From positions 1 through 44,246 of the forward strand of contig CANJSG010000010.1 in the NCBI GenBank assembly GCA_947476875.1: a stretch of 44,246 nt of DNA, written 5' to 3'. This stretch comes from Verrucomicrobiota bacterium (GTDB lineage: Bacteria; Verrucomicrobiota; Verrucomicrobiia; Limisphaerales; CANJSG01). The position numbers and the translations under genes were made by a program. Of this stretch, positions 12,489-20,037 are shown piece by piece (position 1 is the stretch's first letter; the number at the start of each line of letters is the position of its first letter). Under the pieces are notes generated by a model. It was not told where the DNA came from. It saw nothing but the letters and a program-made list of their open reading frames with translations, and did no database searches.

Positions 12489-12899
12489 ATGAAAACCGAA
12501 CCCCACCCAACCTCGGAAAACACGGCGGACGCGGAGGAAACCCCCTTGTGCTTCGGGTGCCTCACGCCCAACCACTTCTCCGCGAACTTTTGCGCGAAGT
12601 GCGGCGCACCGATGACTTCCTACGCCGCTTCCGGGCCGTTCGAGTGCCTGTTCGCCGAAGGCCATGTGTATCGCCAGGCAGCGGAGAAACCGAAGAACCT
12701 GGCGGTGGTGCTCGGCGTCTGGCTGATCTTTGGCGTCTTGGGACTCGGCGGTTTGTTCATCGCGATCGTCGGATCGAGTTCGGGAGTCTCGTCGGTTTTC
12801 TTCGGAGCGTTCCAGTTCCTGATCTCGCTGGCCATGATCTGGAGGTCGACCCGGAGCTACTTGGCCAAGCCTCTTCCGCCCTTGAGCGAAGAGACGTGA
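12489..12899 (+). CDS. Zinc-ribbon membrane protein of unknown function
   Basis: 136 residues from the ATG at 12489; a longer in-frame version would begin inside the tRNA gene and is rejected. The N-terminus carries a compact Cys4 zinc ribbon: C21 and C24 (CFGC), C35 and C38 (CAKCG). A linker follows, then two hydrophobic segments (about 71-95 and 101-117) and a short charged tail. Such proteins probably sit in the inner membrane with the zinc ribbon in the cytoplasm. I do not recognise a characterised homologue. It lies 74 bp downstream of the tRNA. Confidence 0.75.
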   Translation: MKTEPHPTSENTADAEETPLCFGCLTPNHFSANFCAKCGAPMTSYAASGPFECLFAEGHVYRQAAEKPKNLAVVLGVWLIFGVLGLGGLFIAIVGSSSGVSSVFFGAFQFLISLAMIWRSTRSYLAKPLPPLSEET

Positions 12900-12951
12900 A
12901 CTACAAGCGACGGAGATAGGGCGCTGCGTCCGCTCCGGCTGATGACAAACT

Positions 12952-12981
12952 GTTCATCCAGGGTTCATCCCGGTTTCATGC
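12952..12981 (+). promoter_or_regulatory. Triple 11-bp-phased direct repeat, candidate OmpR/PhoB-family operator
   Basis: GTTCATCC (12952-12959), GTTCATCC (12963-12970) and TTTCATGC (12974-12981) lie exactly 11 bp apart, i.e. one helical turn. This is the geometry of PhoB/OmpR-type tandem half-sites, with a 7-8 bp core and AT- or GC-variable spacer. It ends 48 bp before the PepSY lipoprotein ATG. An OmpR-family regulator is encoded at 15828-16502. Binding is inferred. Confidence 0.55.
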
Positions 12982-13029
12982 CGCCGTCCCAGCGTGAAAT
13001 ACAAACATCCATCCAACCTCCATCCATCC

Positions 13030-13377
13030 ATGAAACAATTCCTCCGCGCGGTGTTCGTCCTGACTCTTATTTTGTCTGCAGGATTCCTCTCCGGCTGCGC
13101 GACGTCGCAGGCCGACCTTCAGGCCATGGCCAAGGTCTCAAAGGATGAGGCCACGAAGATCGCACTGGCCAAGGTTCCGAACGGTGCCGTCAAGGAATCG
13201 GGATTGGAGAAGGAGAACGGCAAGCTCGTATGGTCCTTCGACATCGCGACCCCGGGCACCAAGGACATCACCGAGGTGCAGGTGGACGCGATCACCGGGG
13301 CGGTCGTTTCCGTCGCCAACGAAACGCCCGCTGAGCAGGCCAAGGAAGCGCAGGAAAAATTGAAGGAAAAGAAGTAG
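13030..13377 (+). CDS. PepSY-domain lipoprotein
   Basis: 115 residues from the ATG at 13030. Signal peptide with lipobox LSGC and lipidated Cys23. The mature part (about 34-95) matches a PepSY domain: helix KVSKDEATKIALAKVPNG, strands ESGLEKENGKLVWSFDI and ITEVQVDAITGAVVSV. The tail is Glu/Lys-rich. PepSY proteins are envelope modulators, and many sit next to two-component systems and metal or drug pumps. Here the regulator, kinase and RND pump lie 2.5 kb downstream on the same strand. Direct repeats that look like a response-regulator operator precede the gene. A role as periplasmic partner of the kinase is inference. Confidence 0.82.
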   Translation: MKQFLRAVFVLTLILSAGFLSGCATSQADLQAMAKVSKDEATKIALAKVPNGAVKESGLEKENGKLVWSFDIATPGTKDITEVQVDAITGAVVSVANETPAEQAKEAQEKLKEKK

Positions 13378-13413
13378 CCTAAACCTCCACCCAGGCCTCC
13401 TGCTTCCAGATAC

Positions 13414-14667
13414 GTGAAGACACCGCTTGCCCTGCTATTGGCCGTCGCAGTCGGCGCTGTCGTTGTCGGCATGATCGCGACGCGACGTCAATCTGCCCGA
13501 AACGAGGCGCTGCTCGCGGAAAGGGCGGCTGCCTGGCAGGCGGAACGGGCCGGGTTGGAGGAGGCGTTGGCCGAAGCGAGGTCCAGGCCGAGGACCGTCA
13601 ACGCCTCCCCCGTCCCGGCCCCGATGGTCGCGACGGTCCCGCTCCGCCCCACTCCGGCCCAAATCGTCGCGAAACTCCGTGAGCAGCGCGCGGCTCCGGG
13701 CGCGGTCAAGGCGCACACGCTCCGCCAGACGGTCTATTGGCTGGAGGAGTTGGCCACAACCGGCCCGGCGGCGTTGCCCGTGATCCGCGAGTTTCTCGCA
13801 TTGGTCGAGGACATGGATCTCGACACGTCATGGCTCGGCCAGAACCGAGGCGGTGCCAAGGGCCGCCTGCCGCAGGAGTTCATGGTGCCGCCTTCGCTGC
13901 GTTTCGGAATGTTCGATGTCGTCCGGGAGATCGGAGGTGCGGAGGCCGAGAAGGTTTTGGGCGAGGCCATGGTCGCCACCAGTCGCGGAGTCGAGCTGGC
14001 CTATCTGACGGGCCTTCTCCAGCAGATGGCTCCGAACCAATACCGGGAACAATCCCTCATTTCAGCCAAGGAACTTCTGGCCGGTTCCGCGGCGTTCACT
14101 TCCTCCAGTCCGATGGACCGGGAGCACCGGGACTATCTCTTCGGCGTGCTGACGACCTTCGGCGACGTGTCGTATGCCGGGACGGCCCAGGGCCTGTTGA
14201 TCCAGGGGGACGGCCAGATTGACCGTTCCTCCCTGCGTTATCTCCAGCAAGTTCTCGGAGCGCAGGCCGTCCCGATGGCCGCGCAGGCGTATCAAGATCC
14301 GCGTCTCATCGATCCTGCGGTCAAGGAGCCTCTGGCGCGTCTCGCGCTGAACTTTGTCGGGACCGATGCGCAGGCGAACCAGTTCTTCCAACAGGCCATC
14401 AACGATCCCGCTCTGCCCAAGGACGCCCGCAGGAACCTGATCGAGGACCGCAATCAGGATGGATTCGTCGATGGAAAGAACCTCACGGCCAATGATCTGC
14501 CCCTCATCCGCAGCCGCATCGCACTCATAGAGCAATCCGCCCCGGGCGCCACGGACCCGATCAACGCCAAGGCGTTCGCCGAGGCCTACAAGGACCTGCA
14601 GAACATGCAGACCAGAATCCTCAATCCGGCGCCCGTTCCTTCCGGCGGAAAGAAAAAAGGTCCGTGA
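13414..14667 (+). CDS. Membrane-anchored protein of unknown function with coiled coil
   Basis: 417 residues from the GTG at 13414, which gives an N-terminal transmembrane anchor (about residues 4-21); the next Met would remove it. A coiled coil follows (about 25-55, Ala/Glu/Arg-rich), then a Pro/Val-rich linker and an all-helical region of about 300 residues with helices such as TLRQTVYWLEELATTGPAALPVIREFL. This could be HEAT-like, but I see no clear repeat. The C-terminus ends in a Gly/Lys tail. No catalytic motif is evident. The start lies 36 bp after the PepSY lipoprotein stop, so the two may be cotranscribed. Confidence 0.7.
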   Translation: MKTPLALLLAVAVGAVVVGMIATRRQSARNEALLAERAAAWQAERAGLEEALAEARSRPRTVNASPVPAPMVATVPLRPTPAQIVAKLREQRAAPGAVKAHTLRQTVYWLEELATTGPAALPVIREFLALVEDMDLDTSWLGQNRGGAKGRLPQEFMVPPSLRFGMFDVVREIGGAEAEKVLGEAMVATSRGVELAYLTGLLQQMAPNQYREQSLISAKELLAGSAAFTSSSPMDREHRDYLFGVLTTFGDVSYAGTAQGLLIQGDGQIDRSSLRYLQQVLGAQAVPMAAQAYQDPRLIDPAVKEPLARLALNFVGTDAQANQFFQQAINDPALPKDARRNLIEDRNQDGFVDGKNLTANDLPLIRSRIALIEQSAPGATDPINAKAFAEAYKDLQNMQTRILNPAPVPSGGKKKGP

Positions 14668-14752
14668 CCCCCCCGGCTAACCTGGCGGCGATGAACGAAA
14701 CCGGGTTTTCGGTCACCAATTCGATTTTGGGCCGTCATCCCAGTCACCACTC

Positions 14753-15796
14753 ATGAAAACCAAACTCCTGCCCCACCTGCTCGGCCTTCTGAGCATCACC
14801 GCCACGATCCACTGCCAGGCGGGCGAGCCCTACCGTCTGCTCAAGGAAATCCCCGTCGGTGGGGAGGGAGGCTGGGATTATTTGACGGTGGATTCATCGG
14901 CGCACCGTCTCTACGTGTCGCACGCCACCAAGGTCGTGGTCATTGACATCGCCAAGGACGCGGTCGTCGGCGAGATCAGCGACACTCCCGGCGTCCATGG
15001 CATCGCGATCGCTCCGGACCTCCAGCGCGGCGTCACCACCATCGGACGGGAGGACAAGGCAGGAATCGTTGATCTGAAAACCTTGCAGACGATCACCAAG
15101 CTCGACACCGGCAAGAACCCCGACGGGATGCTCTACGAACCGGCGTGGAACGAGGCATGGATTTTCAACGGAAGCGGCCACTCGGCCACGGTGATCGACC
15201 TGAAAGCCGGCCGCGTCGTGGCGACGATTCCCCTTTCTGGCAAACCCGAGTTCGCCACGTCCGACCCGAAGGCCGGCCGCGTTTACAACAACATCGAGGA
15301 CAAGAACACGGTCGTGGTCATGGACGCCAAGAGGCATGAGGTCGTCGCCACCTGGCCCATCGCCCCGGGCGAGGGCGCTTCCGGCATGGCCATCGACCTG
15401 GCGAACCACCGGCTCTTCCTCGGCTGCGGCAACAAGATGATGGCCATGATGGACAGCGCCACCGGCAAGGTCGTCGGCACCGTGCCCATCGGCGACGGCG
15501 TCGACGCCAATGCGTTCGACCCGGAGACGAAGCTCGCCTTCGCCTCCTGCAGCGACGGCACTGTGACTATTGCCCACGAGGATTCACCCGACAGACTCAC
15601 CGTCGTGCAGACGCTCAAGACGGAACGCGGGTCGCGGACCATGGCCCTGGATCCTTCGACGCACCGGATCTATCTCGCCGCAGTGAAATACGAGACGCCG
15701 GCAGCGGGAGCACCCGGCGGCGGACGGGGCCGGGGGAAAGCGGTGCCGGGCAGTTTCAAGATCCTGGTCTTCGGGATGGAGAAGTCGGCTCCCTGA
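14753..15796 (+). CDS. Secreted YncE-like beta-propeller protein
   Basis: 347 residues with an N-terminal signal peptide (hydrophobic LLPHLLGLLSITATI). The mature protein is a series of ~40-residue blade repeats of the YncE/YVTN type, e.g. GVHGIAIAPDLQRGVTTIG, NPDGMLYEPAWNEAWIF, GASGMAIDLANHRLFLG and TMALDPSTHRIYLAA, each with a V(V/I)DL-like strand. The fold is a seven-bladed propeller acting in the periplasm, without known catalysis. A Gly-rich insertion lies near the end (about 322-333). It ends 31 bp before the response regulator gene, suggesting shared transcription and an envelope role linked to the pump; the partner is unknown. Confidence 0.85.
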   Translation: MKTKLLPHLLGLLSITATIHCQAGEPYRLLKEIPVGGEGGWDYLTVDSSAHRLYVSHATKVVVIDIAKDAVVGEISDTPGVHGIAIAPDLQRGVTTIGREDKAGIVDLKTLQTITKLDTGKNPDGMLYEPAWNEAWIFNGSGHSATVIDLKAGRVVATIPLSGKPEFATSDPKAGRVYNNIEDKNTVVVMDAKRHEVVATWPIAPGEGASGMAIDLANHRLFLGCGNKMMAMMDSATGKVVGTVPIGDGVDANAFDPETKLAFASCSDGTVTIAHEDSPDRLTVVQTLKTERGSRTMALDPSTHRIYLAAVKYETPAAGAPGGGRGRGKAVPGSFKILVFGMEKSAP

Positions 15797-15827
15797 AGGC
15801 GACGGCCCGATTCGTCGGAGATTGATC

Positions 15828-16502
15828 ATGCGCGTGCTCGTCGTCGAAGACCACAGGAACACCGCCGCCTTCATCCGCAAGGCGCTCCAGGCGGAAAGCT
15901 TCGCCGTGGATGTCTGCGCCAACGGCGAGGACGCCCTGACTGCGGCCCTCCTGACACCCTTCGACGCCATCGTGCTCGACATCATGCTCCCGGGACGCGA
16001 CGGATTGAGCGTCCTCCGCCAGCTCCGCGCGCGCCGCAACACCACGCCCGTGCTGCTTCTTTCGGCGCGCGGCGAAGTCAACGAACGCGTCGAGGGATTG
16101 GACGCAGGGGCGGATGACTACTTGCCCAAGCCCTTCGTCATGGCCGAGCTGACAGCCCGCATCCGCGCTCTCGGGCGGCGTGGCAATGAGAGCAGGACCG
16201 TCGTGCTCCGTGTGGCCGATCTCACGCTCGACACCGTCACACGCGAGGCCCGGCGCGGGGCGGCCGTCATCGAACTGACCGCCCGTGAATACCGGCTGCT
16301 GGAGTTCCTCATGCGTTCCACCGGCCGCATCTGCGGGCGCATGGCCATTCTCGAAAAGGTTTGGGACTACGACTTCGATCCCGGCACGAACATCGTGGAC
16401 GTTTACATCCGCCGCCTGCGCGAAAAACTGGACGAAGGATTCGAGCCGAAGCTGCTGCACACCGCGCGTGGCGTCGGCTATGTCCTCAAGGAAACAGCAT
16501 GA
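15828..16502 (+). CDS. OmpR/PhoB-family DNA-binding response regulator
   Basis: 224 residues from the ATG at 15828. The receiver domain (1-115) has the acidic pair E7/D8, phospho-acceptor D51 in VLDIMLPG, and K101 in LPKPF. The winged-helix domain (about 125-222) has the conserved ELTAREYRLLEFLM, VWDYDFDPGTNIVDVYIRRLREKL and GVGYVL elements typical of CusR/CopR/QseB-like regulators. Its stop overlaps the kinase start as ATGA, so the pair is translationally coupled. Likely controls the downstream efflux genes, and possibly the promoter with TTCAT repeats at 12952-12981. The inducer is unknown. Confidence 0.95.
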   Translation: MRVLVVEDHRNTAAFIRKALQAESFAVDVCANGEDALTAALLTPFDAIVLDIMLPGRDGLSVLRQLRARRNTTPVLLLSARGEVNERVEGLDAGADDYLPKPFVMAELTARIRALGRRGNESRTVVLRVADLTLDTVTREARRGAAVIELTAREYRLLEFLMRSTGRICGRMAILEKVWDYDFDPGTNIVDVYIRRLREKLDEGFEPKLLHTARGVGYVLKETA

Positions 16503-17614
16503 CCATCCGCACGCGCCTCACGCTCTGGTATGCGGGCGTCCTCTGCATCTCGGTGCTGGTCATCGGCGGCGTCGCCTACAACGAGTTTGTCTTGGAAAAG
16601 CACCGCGAACAAAGGGCTGCGAAACAGCACTCAAAACAGGCCAGGACGGAAGTTCAGGAAGAGGAGACGGAGGATCTTTTGGACATCCTGCTGTGGTATG
16701 TGCTGCCGGCGGCCGTGATCGCCCTGGGCGGCGGCTGGTTGATCACCCGCAAGGCGCTTGCTCCCGTCGCCGCTTTGACCGCCGCCGCCGGACGCATCAA
16801 CGAACGCAACCTCGGCGAAGCCCTGCCGCGCACCGGCAATGGCGACGAACTCGACCGTCTGACCGAGGTGTTCAACGACATGACGGCGCGGCTGAACGGA
16901 TCGTTCCTACGCATCCGCGAATTCACCCTCCACGCCTCGCACGAGCTGAAGACGCCGCTCACGGTCCTGCATGGCGAACTGGAGGCCGCGCTTCAGGACA
17001 TTGATTTGCCGCCCGCGCATCGCGAGCGTTCCCAGACCCAGCTCGATGAGGTCCAGCGCCTCGCCAAAATCGTGGACGGCCTCACGCTCCTGACCAAGGC
17101 CGACGCCGGGCAAGTGTCGCTCGCACGCGAACCGGTGCGGCTGGACGATCTCGTGCGCGATGCGCTCGACGATGCGCTCATCCTCGCCCGGCCCCACGGC
17201 GTCAGCGTCCATCTGGGCGACTGCGACGCTTTGACCATCCCCGGCGACCGCCATCGCCTGCGGCAACTGCTGCTCAACCTCACGGACAATGCGGTCAAAT
17301 ACAACGAGCCCGGCGGCACTGTGAACCTCGCTTTGAAGAAAACGGAGAACACCGCCGAACTGTCCATGTCCAACACCGGTCCCGGCATTCCTCCCGAGAA
17401 GCTTGACCGCGTCTTTGACCGGTTCTTCCGCGTGGACGACAGCCACAACAACGCCGTCGAAGGCTGCGGCCTCGGCCTCAGCATCGCGCAATGGATCGTC
17501 AGCGCTCACGGCGGCAGCCTCCGCATGACGTCGTTACCCAAGCAGGCCACGACCGTCACAATCCGGCTGCCATTTGCTGGCGTCAGCGAATCAATTCCGT
17601 CAATTTCTCCCTGA
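16499..17614 (+). CDS. Sensor histidine kinase with minimal periplasmic loop
   Basis: 371 residues from the ATG at 16499, which overlaps the regulator stop by 4 bp. Two transmembrane helices (about 8-28 and 61-82) flank only about 32 periplasmic residues, which are highly charged (Lys/Gln/Glu/His). Next come a HAMP domain (about 83-135), HisKA with His148 in HASHELKTPL, and HATPase_c with N box LLLNLTDNAVKYNEPGG, G1 NTGPGIP and G2 GCGLGLSIA. The HAMP-HisKA-HATPase core resembles CusS/QseC-type kinases. The loop is too short for a folded sensor domain, so it may sense in the membrane or through a partner protein. The TolC-like gene starts at the next base after the stop. Confidence 0.94.
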   Translation: MTIRTRLTLWYAGVLCISVLVIGGVAYNEFVLEKHREQRAAKQHSKQARTEVQEEETEDLLDILLWYVLPAAVIALGGGWLITRKALAPVAALTAAAGRINERNLGEALPRTGNGDELDRLTEVFNDMTARLNGSFLRIREFTLHASHELKTPLTVLHGELEAALQDIDLPPAHRERSQTQLDEVQRLAKIVDGLTLLTKADAGQVSLAREPVRLDDLVRDALDDALILARPHGVSVHLGDCDALTIPGDRHRLRQLLLNLTDNAVKYNEPGGTVNLALKKTENTAELSMSNTGPGIPPEKLDRVFDRFFRVDDSHNNAVEGCGLGLSIAQWIVSAHGGSLRMTSLPKQATTVTIRLPFAGVSESIPSISP

Positions 17615-19063
17615 ATGAAGCCCGATACCAAAGTTCTAGGAGGAATCTGGCGGGGCTTCGTCCACACGATCGGCGCCTTCGCCGCAGCTCTGGTAACCGG
17701 CTGCGCCCACTACGAGGCGCGCCCGTTGGTTCCGGCGCAGACGGCGGCCATCTTGGAAGCACGCTCCCTCGCCGGCCCGGAGCTGCGGCAATTCCTCACG
17801 GACAGTCTCGGACACGACCTCGCCGAATGGCCGGCGAAGACTTGGGACTTCGAGACGTTGACGTGGGTGGCGTTCCATTTTCATCCCTCCCTCGCCGTGG
17901 CCCGCACGCAATGGGACGTGGCACGCGGCGGCACCAAGACGGCGGCGGGCCGACCCAATCCCACCGTCAGCGCCACGCCCGGCTACAACTTGAACGCGGC
18001 CAGCGGGGTCTCGCCGTGGTTTCCCGGACTGACCGTCGACCTGCCCGTCGAGACCGCCGGCAAACGGGACAAACGCATCGCGCAAAGCCGGTTTCTCGCC
18101 GAAGCCGCGCACCAGAACGTCTTCACCGCCGCGTGGCAGGTCCGCGCGGAACTGCGGCGGGCGCTGCTCGATCTCACTTCCGCCAGCCGCCGCGCCGACA
18201 GCGTCCGCAACCAGGTCGCGCTTCAGCGGCGCATGGTGGAAATGCTGGAACAACGCCGTCAGGCCGGAGCGATCTCGGGTCTGGAAGTTTCCACGGCGCG
18301 GGTCGCTCTGGCCAAGACCGAAGCCGAGGCAGGCGATGCGGAACGTATGGCGGTGACCACCCGCAGCCGCGTGGCGCAGGCGCTTGGAGTTCCCTTGGCG
18401 GCGCTGGCCGGACGGCAGTTCAGCGATCCGTTTTCCCTTCCCCTTCCCGGCCGCTCGCCTGAGGCGCTCGCCGCCGCTCGCCGTCAAAGCCTGCAATCGC
18501 GGCCCGACATTCTCGCCGCCCTTGCCACCTACGAAGCCTGCCAGGCCGCGCTTCAACTGGAGATCGCCAAACAGTATCCCGACGTCCATCTCGGCAGCGG
18601 CTACCAATGGGACCAGGGCGACAACAAGTGGAACCTCGCCGTCACGCTCGACCTCCCGCTGTTCAACCGCAACGAAGGCCCGATCGCCGAAGCCGGTGCG
18701 AGACGCCGCGAGGCCGCCGCGCTGTTCATCGCCGCACAGGCCCGGGTCGTCGGTGAAGTGGACGCCGCGACGGCGGAGCATGCCGCTGCGAAAGGTCAGA
18801 TCGCGGGATTGGAGAACGTGACAGCCGCGCTGATGAAGCAGGCCGAGCGGATCGAACTCCAGATCAAGGCCGGCGCGGCCGACCGGATCGAATCCCTCGG
18901 CGCCCAATTGGAACTCGGGGTGACCCGGCTCGCGCTGCTTGACGCCGAGGCCAAGGCCGCACTCGCCGCCGGACAGCTTGAAGACGCGTTGCGGATTCCA
19001 TTCACGAATCTCAAGTCGGTCGAAAACAATCCCCGGCCGCTGACCCAATCCCAGATCCCATGA
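17615..19063 (+). CDS. TolC-family outer membrane efflux lipoprotein
   Basis: 482 residues; the ATG directly follows the kinase stop. The signal sequence ends in lipobox VTGC with Cys30, giving a lipid-anchored OEP as in CusC/OprM. Two OEP repeats of long amphipathic helices follow (about 70-260 and 280-460), including typical strand segments LTVDLPVETAGKRDKRI and LAVTLDLPLFNRNEGPI. It forms the trimeric outer membrane duct for the RND pump encoded downstream. Its 3' end overlaps the adaptor start as ATGA. CusC-like by context; substrate not determined by this subunit. Confidence 0.93.
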   Translation: MKPDTKVLGGIWRGFVHTIGAFAAALVTGCAHYEARPLVPAQTAAILEARSLAGPELRQFLTDSLGHDLAEWPAKTWDFETLTWVAFHFHPSLAVARTQWDVARGGTKTAAGRPNPTVSATPGYNLNAASGVSPWFPGLTVDLPVETAGKRDKRIAQSRFLAEAAHQNVFTAAWQVRAELRRALLDLTSASRRADSVRNQVALQRRMVEMLEQRRQAGAISGLEVSTARVALAKTEAEAGDAERMAVTTRSRVAQALGVPLAALAGRQFSDPFSLPLPGRSPEALAAARRQSLQSRPDILAALATYEACQAALQLEIAKQYPDVHLGSGYQWDQGDNKWNLAVTLDLPLFNRNEGPIAEAGARRREAAALFIAAQARVVGEVDAATAEHAAAKGQIAGLENVTAALMKQAERIELQIKAGAADRIESLGAQLELGVTRLALLDAEAKAALAAGQLEDALRIPFTNLKSVENNPRPLTQSQIP

Positions 19064-20037
19064 AGAAACTAATGCTCGGAACCGTGGTCGGCATCGCCTT
19101 GGGCGCGGTGGCGACGTGGCTGGCCGTGCGGCCGCAGGACGGCGTGGCGAAGCACGACGGACCTGAAAAAAAGGAAGCCGAGTCGAAACACGACGGCGCG
19201 TTGCACTGGACCAAGGAACAGCAGGAAGCCGCGGGTCTCGTCACGGCGCAAGGCCTGGAAGCCGAGGTGAAACCCGAGTTGAAAGCCTTCGGCCGCGTGC
19301 TCGATGCCTCGTCCATCGCCGCCTCCTTGGGCGACATCGAGGCGGCGCAGGTCGGGCGGGACGCGTCGGCCAAGGAATTCGAGCGCGTGCAGCTCCTGCG
19401 TTCGCAGGGCGACAACGCTTCCGCGCGCATGCTGGAGACGGCCGAGGCCGCCATGAAGCGCGACCGCGTGCTCCTGGCCTCCGCGCAGGCCCGGCTCATC
19501 GCGGGCTGGGGTCCGGGATTGGCCGATCGCGGCGATCTGCCCGCACTCTCGACGCTGTTGCTGAAGCAGGGCGCTTCCCTGCTGCGCATCGATCTCCTTC
19601 CGGGCGAAAACGCGGGCGAGGTGCCCAAGACGGTCCGGCTCGCGGCGCTGACCGGAGGAGAGACCCCTTTCGAAGCGGAAGTGCTGGGGCCCGCCGCCAG
19701 CGCCGATCCGCAGACGCAGGGCGTCGCCTACCTCGCACTTGCGCGTGGCCGCGGGCTCCCGCCCGGCACGTTGCTGACGGCGTTTGTTCCGGGAGAAGGA
19801 GCCGCCGAAAAGGGTGTGGTCCTGCCTCGCGGCGCGATCCTGCGCCATGACGGCGAGGCGTTCGTCTGGCTGCGCACGGGCGACGACAAGTTCGAACGCC
19901 GCCGCGTCGAACTCGGCCGCGCGCTGAAGGACGGCATCCTCGCGACCAGCGGCGTGACGGCGGCTGATCGCGTGGTGGTGACGGGCGCGCAGCAGCTGCT
20001 CTCGGACGAACTCAAAGCCGCCGGAGGCGCGGAGTAA
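19060..20037 (+). CDS. RND efflux periplasmic adaptor (membrane fusion protein), short form
   Basis: 325 residues; overlaps the TolC-like stop by 4 bp and the pump start by 1 bp. An N-terminal membrane-anchoring helix (about 4-23) is followed by a His/Lys/Glu-rich linker. A helical hairpin (about 80-145, with LLRSQGDNASARMLETAEA) and beta-barrel/proximal domains (about 165-320, ending VVVTGAQQLLSDEL) are recognisable. The usual lipoyl half-motifs that clamp the hairpin are not evident, and the protein is ~80-100 residues shorter than CusB-type adaptors. Joins the pump to the outer membrane duct. Family assignment is firm from context and the C-terminus; metal specificity cannot be read. Confidence 0.85.
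   Translation: MKKLMLGTVVGIALGAVATWLAVRPQDGVAKHDGPEKKEAESKHDGALHWTKEQQEAAGLVTAQGLEAEVKPELKAFGRVLDASSIAASLGDIEAAQVGRDASAKEFERVQLLRSQGDNASARMLETAEAAMKRDRVLLASAQARLIAGWGPGLADRGDLPALSTLLLKQGASLLRIDLLPGENAGEVPKTVRLAALTGGETPFEAEVLGPAASADPQTQGVAYLALARGRGLPPGTLLTAFVPGEGAAEKGVVLPRGAILRHDGEAFVWLRTGDDKFERRRVELGRALKDGILATSGVTAADRVVVTGAQQLLSDELKAAGGAE

Noticed and set aside
16361-16498. 46-codon extension of the histidine kinase
   Set aside because: Lies inside the response regulator gene in another frame; the ATGA overlap at 16499 is the normal coupling.
17636-19048. 470-codon minus-strand frame opposite the TolC-like gene
   Set aside because: Shadow of a conserved outer-membrane efflux gene.
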